From the NCBI GenBank assembly GCA_018105865.1, contig JACLAT010000162.1:1-64000 (forward strand): DNA of 64,000 nucleotides, in the 5' to 3' direction. The notes below the pieces were generated by a model. That model had not been told where the DNA came from, made no database searches, and saw only the letters and a list, made by a program, of their open reading frames with translations. Origin of the DNA: Metaphire vulgaris (taxonomy: Eukaryota; Annelida; Clitellata; Crassiclitellata; Megascolecidae). The translations under genes and the position numbers were made by a program. Below, piece after piece: positions 34,033 to 43,632 of this stretch; position 1 is the first letter of the stretch, and the number at the start of each line of letters is the position of its first letter.

Positions 34033-35606
34033 TTAAGGTTTAGTGTTCTGCAGTAATTTTTCCACAACTTTGTGGCTCTTCGCAACTTCTTTGTTTGTCG
34101 GATCTTTTTCGAGAGCACGAGAAAGATCGCTTAAGGCCTCCGAGTAGCGACCGAGTTTCACGTAGGCCTGACTTCTCCGGTAAAGTCCCTTGATGTTATC
34201 TGGCTCCAGTGAAAGCCCTTTATCACAGTGTTCCAAGACTTTGGCATACTGTCCTTGCTTCAAATACCCTATGGCCAAGTTCATATGACAGATGCATATG
34301 AGTTTGCCTGCACTACTTGCGATAATGTTAGAACTAGTGGCAAGATCTATAGACGTCAGATAGTCCAAAGCCCGGAGGAACTGTTTACGACTTAGGTCAA
34401 TCAGTCCTGTATTGTAGAAGTTGTTGCCCTTTGCTTTGTAATCTTCAGCCATTTGTATTCTTTTCGCCGGCTCTAGGTGACCAAAACCAGCGTTGAATTC
34501 AAACGATTGCAGGTACACGTTGAACCTCAAACCTGTATAGTCATTGTCCATGTCTGGAACAGAATTAGAAGAATTTGTGTTCTGCGGTGCGTTCAGCTTC
34601 GTTCTGACGTAACACCATTCATCCTTTTTCATCGTCAGTAGGACTTCGTCGACAATCTGTGCAAATTCGCCGTCCCCTTCTCCAATTGTCACATCTGCAG
34701 GGATGTTGGCCTTGTATCCATCAAGATTTATATTTCCAGTTTCGATGTCATCTACAATAGTAGAGAGAAACCAGTTACGATTTATAGGAATTGAATAAAA
34801 CTGCAAAGTCTGGAGGCAAAAGCTTAAGAAATTTTAGATTAACATAACTACTGCTTGTCAGCAGAGTAAGTAAGTAAGTAAACACGAAATTTCTATAGCG
34901 CTGCCCGAAAGCTTGGCGCAGTGCACCAGCTTATTCACGAGCGCTCAGTCTAGGTAAATCCATAGTCCGTAATCCGTAGTCCGTGGTGGTCGAGGTTGTA
35001 GATCCAGGTAGAGTAGATGTTGCTTCAATATTGGTAAATAAAACCAAGAGCAGAATCTTCTTTGAAGTTTTGTCATGAAAAGGCAAAAAAATCATCTTTG
35101 CAATTCTACACACAAATGGGTAATATTGAAGATTATACCAAATAGTGCAAACTCTAGAAAAGTGCTGATGCTTCAGCAAAGCCATCAAATGATATTATAA
35201 TTTATAAACAGACCAAATCATACAATGAACATGGAACAGCTGGATCTACACAATAAAATATTGCAGCATTTGTTATTACAAATTAGCTGCAATATTTAAA
35301 CTGGTTAGTGCATTTAACGAAATATTTCTAAGTCAGCTACCAAACATAACCTTTTCATACAATACCTGAAAATGGGCACAGTCATATTTTCATTAATCAC
35401 AGAGCCCTCAAATAATGGATTCATTCAGATAGCTTATAAGACCAAGATATGGCTGTCAACATACCTAGGAAATTGATCTTAACTCGTGCTTGAGACCACA
35501 GCAGTGGCTTGGTGTCACCTGTTCCACATTGCAAAATACGCTTTTTAAATGTCTTGTCATTGTTTTCAGTTACAAAGCAATTATTTCTGTCAAAACTCAG
35601 ATTCAT
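34033..35606 (-). CDS. FKBPL-like TPR protein B, two exons
   Basis: Exon 1 is 35606-35465 (donor GTATGT). Exon 2 is 34751-34033 (acceptor CTATTGTAG). The phase-1 split codon makes Asp, giving about 286 residues. Exon 1 contains NDKTFKKRILQCGTGDTKP, the FKBP-fold start. Exon 2 begins DDIETGNINLDGY and has TIGEGDGEFAQIVDEVLLTM at the same place as its paralogue's GEGD segment. Then come three TPRs (CHMNLAIGYLKQGQYAKVLE; GLYRRSQAYVKLGRYSEALS). The intron position and phase are identical to gene A, and the two lie tail to tail 2.15 kb apart, so they are duplicates. The catalytic FKBP residues are absent; a co-chaperone role is inferred. A possible polyadenylation signal AATAAA lies near 33757 on this strand. 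Confidence 0.8.
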
Positions 35607-35902
35607 TTTCAGACTTCTGTGGCACTTCTTGTAGAAAGGTCAACACCTTAAATAAAACATATACTTCAATTAAAGCAATATAAACCCACTTCAAAACAAT
35701 TGCAGGTACTTTTCGGTTATCTTATATATCAGCCATGGCATCAGATAACCGATAAGTACCTAATTGCAATAATCGTTCAATATACTGTACAACATTGCTT
35801 TCAATTAGAGAGATGAAAAGAATCATTGTCTAATCAAGTTTCAAGGTAAACGACGTGCGATATGTAATCTTGTAGACTCCGTGACATGGTCATAAGTTGT
35901 TA

Positions 35903-35903
35903 A

Positions 35904-35959
<56 letters not shown>

Positions 35960-35990
35960 ATAATAATAATAATAATAATAATAATATTAA
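35903..35990. repeat. CTA then ATA microsatellites
   Basis: A CTA run (35903-35957) passes directly into an ATA run. A second, CAT-rich, block lies at 36101-36170. The rest of 35607-36978 shows no supportable gene. Confidence 0.9.
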
Positions 35991-37002
35991 TAATGTAATT
36001 TTAAGTGGTTCAGGAGGCTAAGTAAGCCTGTGTGGAAAACCACTGAGTTCTGACCAATATTGGAATGTTTAAATTTGAAAATATAAACTGCCATCTACTT
36101 CATCATCACATCATCATCATCATCATTATCATCATCACCTCATCATCATCATCATCATCATCACGGTCATCACCGCGGCTATTGTGGTTTTAATTTAATT
36201 TAATTAGCTATTTATATTGCGCCTAACCAATTAATGTTAGCAAGCGCACTACAATTAATGTCAATTATTATGAGCACAATTAAACAGATGTGTCTTTTCA
36301 ACTGTTTACGAAAAGCGACGGGCGACTTTATGTTCCGTAGCACTGGTTGTTGTAGGTATTAATATAATTAAGCATATTCCTGTTTTCTGATTCCCATATT
36401 TGAATGCTTTTTTAATTTAATAAAAATCGAAGAGAAAGGAGACGATATAGCTTCACTTTGATGAAACAGACAAATTCTTAAATTAATTATTAGATTTACA
36501 AGACGATCGGATATCGTAATGTTAATATCAGCGAACGCTGTTGCCGCTTGTGTATTTAAAACAGTAAACAAGCTAAAGTGTTAAAGATTAAAGAGTGGTT
36601 CTGAGAGACTGAGACCAGGGCGTCTGACGTCTGTAACAGCCTCCCTGCTGAGACTCAAACTTCTCAAAGGTATTCCCGAGAATTGGGCTTATTGATTGAA
36701 AACCTCATTTCTGGAATAAAAAGGTTCGTGCTTGGGACACACTGAGAAAAACTTGAGTTGTAGGCTACAGATTTCTTCGCAAATTTCGGAAATGGACGAA
36801 ACTACTCCAAACTGGTTCTAGCCCGTTTACTTTCACAACCCGAAATCCCCTTCGTATTTTCGAAGCGTCGGTCTATCTTACTTACTAACGCTTGCGACAA
36901 ACCTGCTTATCGTGCTATACAAACGTGTACGATACTCTGACGGTCTGAGCGTAGACTCTACCAGTATTTACGGACTACCAGTGGCGTAGCTAGAGTTACA
37001 TG

Positions 37003-38128
37003 CAGGGGCGGCGCCAGACGTTTGAGAGTGGGGGGTTACGGTTAACCCTAGGGTTAGGGTTAGGAGTAACCCTGAAATACCCCCGAAATTGATAATGTTA
37101 GAAATACCCCTGCTTTCTCCCATTCCCTCGCGTTAGACACTCCCTTCCCGGCCGCATTTAGCGCGGCCTCCTTGAATGGGGGTCCGGGGTTTCTCCCCGG
37201 AAAAATTTTGAAATCGTAGATGCTCGTACGTGTGTTTTAGAGCATTTTGGACACAAAATCACAGGTCTGGCATCAATAGGTTCCATGTCTGTAATTTCTT
37301 ATGCTCAAGTCAATTTCAAATTATTCTGCTTCAATTTGTGCGTGTTAAGTCGAAAATTACTTGTCTTTGGCCCATAGGCCTACTAGTGTCAATGCTACTA
37401 AGAGTAAGAGTCACGTGGCAGATGCTACTGCTCCATCAAATCTTGAAATCTTGTTTTAAATCGCTGTAAATCTATTTAGTGTCACAACTCACAAGTGGAA
37501 AAGGCGACAAAAAGTAGACAGCAGTTAACTAATTTGCCATCGGGCCACCCGTTAACCTCCTTGTCCAATTTACGCATTAGAGAATACCACAGGCAAAATT
37601 CTGAATGCCAAGCACGTTTGATCTACAAGAGATAGTGGCCTAATTTTCAAAAAACTTGATTAGCAGGTGCTCTTCATGTCTATGTCAAAAGTGCTAGCCA
37701 TTCAAACGTCTTCCAATACCATTCTCTGTAGTTTAAAAATGTCATTTAAAATGTCCAATTTACGCATTAGAGAATGCCACAGGCAAAATTCTGAATGCAA
37801 GCACTTTTTATCTACAAGAGATAGTGCCCTAATTTTTGACAAAACTTGATTAGCAGGTGCTCTTCACTTCTCTGTCAAAGTGCTAGGCATTCCTACGTCT
37901 GCCAATACCATTCTCTGTAGTTTAAAAATGTCCTTTAAGCCCGCAATGCTATCCTGTAGATATATACAGTTGAGAACGTTTGATACTTAGACTAGTAGAA
38001 CCGATCCTCAATCATCCCCTACCCCCCTCACCAAAAATTTATCTGCAATTTTGCACGAATCTCACGGGTGGCCCGATGGCAAGTGGGGGGGTTCAAACCC
38101 CCCAAACCCCCCCGTGGCCCCGCCACTG
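37003..38128. mobile_element. hAT-type element of 1.1 kb carrying tandem repeats
   Basis: Ends CAGGGGCGGCGCC and CCCGTGGCCCCGCCACTG, with a perfect 8-bp duplication GTTACATG (36995-37002 and 38129-38136). It lies inside another hAT-like end that starts at 36979 (CAGTGGCGTAGCTAGA). No transposase was recognised. It contains two 190-bp repeats related to the 170-bp satellite. Confidence 0.85.
37564..37950. repeat. Two ~190-bp tandem repeats related to the 170-bp satellite
   Basis: Units start TCCAATTTACGCATTAGAGA at 37564 and 37754. Each contains a minus-type satellite piece (TATCTACAAGAGATAGTG) followed by a plus-type piece (GTCAAAAGTGCTAG ... CCAATACCATT). A unit is thus a diverged head-to-head pair of the satellite core. 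Confidence 0.75.
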
Positions 38129-38600
38129 GTTACATGAAAGAGAACCGTCGAGAAAGCATTTCAAGTAACGTTTCTGCCACTGGAAGAATTTTCCTAAGAC
38201 GGCAAGACAATTTGTTGTAACTGCAGTGAGCCAGTGGCCAAACCGCGATAAAATTTAATCAGTTTTTCTCGATCTCCGACCAGTCTCACGCCCCCCCAGG
38301 GCCTCCGAGAGGGGGCAGGGGGGGCAACTGCACAGGGGCCCGGCGGTGTGGAGGGGCCCGGGCAGTGATGCCAGTCAACTTTTTGAAAAAAGCCCAGATG
38401 GCGTCTTTAAAAAAGCCCAGAAAAGCCCAGATTTGCAAAACAGACTCTATTCTATCGTCACTGGGACTCACTGTTCAGAGACGTCATTTCACTGTTTTTC
38501 AGGGGGGGGGGGCAAAACACTTTCACAGCCTGACAAGTTACAAGTTTGCAAAAAAGTTGACGACCTTTTTTTGCTCGTCAGTCATTTTTTACGATTAGTT

Positions 38601-40134
38601 CAGTGGCGTAACCAGAGTCAAAATGATGTAACCCGGGCAGCTGACCATGGGCTGTCCATAAATTACGTAAGCATTTTTTGTGCGAATTTTAATCCACCCC
38701 CTTTCCGCCTTATCAACAGTTGTCACACTTTTCAAACCCTTGCCTCTTTTGTTTACGTAATTTATGGACAGGCACTCGATAAAATATTTCTTAAAATTAA
38801 CACGAGGATTTTAAACTGATCCCATTTCACGAGGCAACGCAATTACTCAGCAGATGACTTTTAAAGAGTGAATCCATAGACCCCTACCTTTGATCCGTTG
38901 CGTGCTGCCAATCAGGTTCACCAAATGGTGAGCTTTCTTTGCTCTGGTAACGACAATAGAAGCAATATACGCAGCATCCTGCTGAACAGAATTAGCCAAC
39001 CATGGAAATTCTGCAATATAGTAACTTTGGAAACGACGTTTGGCTGATTTCTTGGCTCCAAAATATTTCCATGGGTAGGCCCTATGTATGCAATTTAGGC
39101 TACACTGTTATCTAGTTCTCAGGAACTGTCCTCTGGGCTCTTATTCAGAGGCTGAGACTGTTTATTCTGTTCATTTCTACAGTAGAGTTCGCAACGACGC
39201 CGATATTTTAACTGTCTGGCAAGTGTCTGGCAATGATGACTAGTTGCACTCGACGAAGAGTTTGGCATACGTCATCTGATGTTTCTAAGCATATAAGTCA
39301 GTTATGTTCAGCTCTTTAGAATTCTTGAGAAATCCAAACGCAGGCAACTTTTACAATCCAGACGCTGTGTCCGTGAAACTATGCCTTTCAAAAATATGAC
39401 TATACGCGAAATTGTGAGTAAAACAATAAATTTACTCTTGGCGCGAACTGTAATAAGCGTCAACTCTTAAAGCACACCCACGGTGACCCACCTGCTCTGA
39501 TATTATACAAAGGAAATTAGGAATTTTAGGAATGCTCTCTTAATTTCAGACCAAATACACAGGGAAATCGGAGTACCTCTCGGGTCAAAAAGGTCAAATC
39601 TCAAAGCAGCTGCCATTTTTCTTCTATAAGGCGGGTCGACCCGACCCGACCCGACGAGGGTCTTTCGAGCGCACAGGTCAAAGCTACTTCAGCTATCCCT
39701 GGTATCAGTCGGCATTCATAAATCTTTAGCCATCGCCAGATCGCCAATTATCACATTACGCTGTAGATAGCGTTCACTTCGGTCGAGGAAGATGCATAGG
39801 AAATGAATGGTCCATAGGGACAGGCGATTACCGCCATAACTAAAATTCGATATATCACGCAGATACATATACTTGCCAAACAAAATGACTGTAGTAATTA
39901 CTGAACTTCTAACTGATACCTGTAACCTGTGAGACACGTATTCCAGATACTTTAGTTTTAGACTATTATAATAGTATTGCAATGACGTACATGGCAGTGC
40001 AAAAGTAAGCAAATAAAAGTAATAAAGACATAATTTTTATATTTTGTCAACCCGGGCAGAAATTTTTCAACCCGGGCAGAAGGCAAAGTAACCAGGGCAT
40101 TGCCCGTAATTGCCCGGGCGTGGTTACGCCACTG
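38601..40134. mobile_element. hAT-type element of 1.5 kb with nested MITE
   Basis: Ends CAGTGGCGTAACCAGAG and GGTTACGCCACTG, with a perfect 8-bp duplication GATTAGTT (38593-38600 and 40135-40142). CCCGGGCAG words occur near both ends. No transposase was found. A GGGCTGTCC-type MITE sits at 38651-38775. Confidence 0.85.
38651..38775. mobile_element. GGGCTGTCC-ended MITE nested in a hAT element
   Basis: The ends GGGCTGTCCATAAATTACGT and ACGTAATTTATGGACAGGC form an almost perfect 20-bp inverted repeat around about 80 bp. It lies 50 bp inside the larger element, so it inserted later or was carried along. Confidence 0.7.
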
Positions 40135-40993
40135 GATTAGTTACTTCAGATTACTCGATATCAAGCACTCCTTTAGGGCATGTAAAAACTAAATAACACA
40201 AACGCTGGCGAAACATTTTTTTCCTAAAAATCAGGGAGGGGGCAAATGCCCCCTCTGCCCCCCCAAATGACGTCCCTGGACAAAAATGAAAGTCCTGCCG
40301 AATATCTTGTGGAATGGCTGGTAGCCTACAGTAGGCCTAAGTCGATCCATATGTCTTAAGATATCTGGGCCATTATATCGGCTGACGGCTTGCAAATATA
40401 AATAGACACAAATAGGCCTAAAAACGCTTACTGTACTTGCAGTTTTGTAAGGCCTACAATATATGACTGGACTCCAGACAGACATTGGCCTTGTGCCATT
40501 GGACTACATGTATTGCTTTCGGAATATTCGATCGCCCGACGGAGACTATAGGCTTATTTCAGTTTTCGTCTCAAACGATTAATCGATGGAGGTAACAGTC
40601 GAAAGTGGAGTGGGGGGAGGGGAGATAAGCCGACGAGTGATTGCAGCTTTCTGAAATGCTGGGTTTTTCGTGAAGATGGTTTCTATAGACGTCGAATATT
40701 CTAACGGAAAGTCTGATGTTTAACGCGTGTCTTCTTACCGAACTAATCGGAAACGTTTCCTGAAACGTTTCCGGTCGAGTTTGTGTTTGTTAAAATCGTA
40801 AGTGAGACTGCGAGAGGCGATCGATTTTTTTCTGGCGAGAATTAACAACACCTGGTCGTTATATGGAGTTCCAAGAAAATCACGGTAAAAATTTGGTAAA
40901 TTGGCGGTTGTATTTTAAAAAATTGACAAAATCATAGCATGTCATTTTCCGAGTGTAGGTCTACTGCAACTGTAAACAACGAGGTCATATAGG

Positions 40994-40997
<4 letters not shown>

Positions 40998-41065
<68 letters not shown>
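40998..41065. repeat. AT microsatellite
   Basis: An uninterrupted TA run of about 66 bp. The surrounding 40143-41538 shows no supportable gene. Confidence 0.95.
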
Positions 41066-41066
<1 letters not shown>

Positions 41067-41538
41067 CATCATTGCATCATTGTATATTTTCTATATAGCA
41101 TCAAAATGTCAACAGTCAAACTGTTATAGCAAGTGAACGTGAAAACATTAAGCATAAATTAAGCATACATTATTTCTAGATTTTAGAGCATTTCTAATAT
41201 TATAGAAGCTACAAAATATTTTAAATTTATTTTCCTAATATCTTGGCGTTCGGCGACCCACCGGGAAGCTCTCGGTATCCCGGCGGTCCAGTCCAATCCT
41301 GCAAACAGCGACGCAGGAGGCTTACGCCAGCAATCTAGAGTAGTTTTCCACTGCTTTCTCTAAACTCGCGTTTTGCCTTCACTGCTTAGCGCTGCTGCAA
41401 ATTTATCGACGCCTAACCGATGAACGGTTTGGTTGGCCGCCGTCATCACGACTAGATCTCTCTAAAGCGCTATTTGTAGTGCATTTCCCTAAGCATAAAT
41501 GTGACGAAACTGCCGAATCTTTAACCTGGTTTCCAGTT

Positions 41539-41618
41539 TTAACCCCTTAACTGGGGACCCCGGATATATCCGTTCATTTTACATTGAGTTACAGTTAAAT
41601 ACCCAGTTAAGGGGTTAA
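41539..41618. mobile_element. TTAA-flanked 80-bp MITE, copy 2
   Basis: TTAA at both ends, with CCCCTTAACTGGGG and CCCAGTTAAGGGG inverted repeats. Nearly identical to 9261-9340, including the central GGATATATCCG palindrome. Confidence 0.85.
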
Positions 41619-42240
41619 ATAATGTTAAAGATGAACCATCCGGGGATGTTTTGAAGTATGTCCAATGCAAATACACGTCCAGATCTTCGCAGTTGTCTGC
41701 CATTTTTTTCAAAATCGTCTGCCTGCGGCAACACAGGCGATCCTAACGTCAATGCAGACGTTAAAATCTTTTATGATTTCACTTTCGTTCGTCGGCGATT
41801 TTCTAACATTTGTTGAACCCCGACAGCTCAAATTACTGAATCAAACAAAGTAGGCCTACTCCCCCCCATGTCTGTCTGTGCGTTGTGTCTGGTTTTGTAT
41901 TTTTTAAAAAACCCAGCGCTTTCGGAATTTACCGGCGAAAACTGGTCGAAACTGTATATAATATTACTCGCGCACGCTAAAACTACTCTTGCTGCAAGCT
42001 GGATAACAAGTCTGACCACCATTACGTTGCAAAAGCTGCCGTTGTGTTGCAGGCAGCCACCGCCAATACTCGGAGTATAAAAAAAAAACATCCACCGAAT
42101 GTCACCTGCGTTGATAAAACGTCGAAGATTGCAATTGTAGCGCAGTTACAGAAAAACGGGTAGGCTAATCGTGACTCGGCTTCTTAAGAGCTATTTTCTT
42201 GTTGTGCGACTTGAGGACTTCGTGGCGTTTTATCTAAGTA

Positions 42241-42315
42241 CAGGGTGGAGCAAAAAACCGGACTATATTAAATGCAAACCTAAATGTGACTAGTCCGGTT
42301 TTTTGCGCCACCCTG
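42241..42315. mobile_element. 75-bp mariner-like hairpin
   Basis: CAGGGTGG(A)GCAAAAAACCGG and its complement form arms of about 25 bp around a 25-bp loop, flanked by TA on each side. A minimal Tc1/mariner-type MITE. Confidence 0.85.
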
Positions 42316-42359
42316 TACAAGAAAATATGTAGGCGTCATAAAAGTATTAGGGAATGGAC

Positions 42360-42625
42360 CAGAGGCGGATCTAGGGTATTCGGCACCCGGAGACAAAGTG
42401 TACGTTGGCGCCCCTAACAACTGACAAGCAAAAAAGGTCCTCACATCGTTTTCGGCGCCCCTCAACTCTCTCTTCATATAGTGCTGACGAGCAAAAAAAG
42501 GTCCTCGCAAGTGTTTCTTCTACTTTATTGTGCATTTCACTTACCCAAATATCCAATTTTGGCGCCCCCTCACCTCGGCGCCCGGAGACATGTGTACCCC
42601 CTGCCCTCCCCTAGATCCGCCTCTG
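42360..42625. mobile_element. hAT-type MITE, GAGGCGGATCTAGGG ends
   Basis: Inverted ends CAGAGGCGGATCTAGGG, 266 bp, with a perfect 8-bp duplication GAATGGAC (42352-42359 and 42626-42633). Two TGAC(A/G)AGCAAAAAAGGTCCTC motifs lie inside. Confidence 0.9.
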
Positions 42626-42880
42626 GAATGGACATTAAAAGACATTGAATTGAGACACTGGAAGCTTAAAGAAACTGATAGAATGCCTAGTGACCGCGTG
42701 AGAGACAGAGAGACAGTCAGAGAGAATTATAAGGAAGCCGATGTGTTTAATTTCGATATAGGTTGTCTTCCAAAACGATTCGAGCATCTTCTGTCTTACC
42801 CATATTTGCCCTTAACTTAGGTAGGGCCTATGTGCTGATCGCATTATAGCCATGTCATATGTTTTTCCTTCCCGTATATA

Positions 42881-43132
42881 CAGGGTGGCCCAATAAAACG
42901 GCACCATCCTGTTTCATCGTGAATATTTTCACCGCCTCTAGGTCAAAACGCATGAGATTTGGTATACCTCTGCAGCATTGTATCATTAATGCAGTAATTT
43001 AAGTTTATCCTTCAAATCCCAAAGTGCAGAGGCGCCACCTAGCGAAAACACAAGATAAGGTAGGCTAGGACGCGTTACTAGTATATGAGCTACTATGTTT
43101 GATTGCTAAACCGGTTTTATTGGGCCACCCTG
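42881..43132. mobile_element. mariner-like MITE, CAGGGTGGCCCAATAAAAC ends
   Basis: The 20-bp ends CAGGGTGGCCCAATAAAACG and complement bound 252 bp. TA is present on the left; the right base pair reads CA. Non-coding. Confidence 0.75.
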
Positions 43133-43239
43133 CATGCACGTAAACCTGCCTATCATTTCCTGGCCGTTCAACAACAGGTATACTTTGCCTAAAAAGATAC
43201 AGAAATAATGTTGTGGCTTCATGAAGATAAGATAAGAAT

Positions 43240-43551
43240 CAGTGGCGGTTCCAGGATTTCGTGGTGGGGGATGAAATGAATTCTTAGAAATTTGGTGGGG
43301 GGGCGAAAAGAGAGGGAAAAAATCAATGAACTTTGCCAAAAAAAGAAAAAAGCTGATAAGCAATAAAAGGCAATTTTTCCCGAATTTTACTAGACTTTTA
43401 CCGAAAAATAAGTTGACAAGCAAAAATAAGGTCAGCCGCAGTTTTCGCGGTCATTTTACTTGACTTTTACCCAAAAATAGTTTGACAAGCGAAACAAAGG
43501 TCCGGTGGGGGGATGCATCCCTACCCATCCCCCCGCGTGGAACCGCCACTG
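43240..43551. mobile_element. hAT-type MITE, GGCGGTTCC family
   Basis: Ends CAGTGGCGGTTCCAGG and GGAACCGCCACTG, 312 bp, with a perfect 8-bp duplication ATAAGAAT (43232-43239 and 43552-43559). Contains three to four GACAAGC(A)AAAA motifs. It ends 81 bp before the start codon of the receptor gene. Confidence 0.9.
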
Positions 43552-43632
43552 ATAAGAATTATTAGAAGACATAAATTGTTTTATTGATGTTCAGAGGTTC
43601 AGTGATAGTGTTCTCGCGGTGCTTTTGATAGG

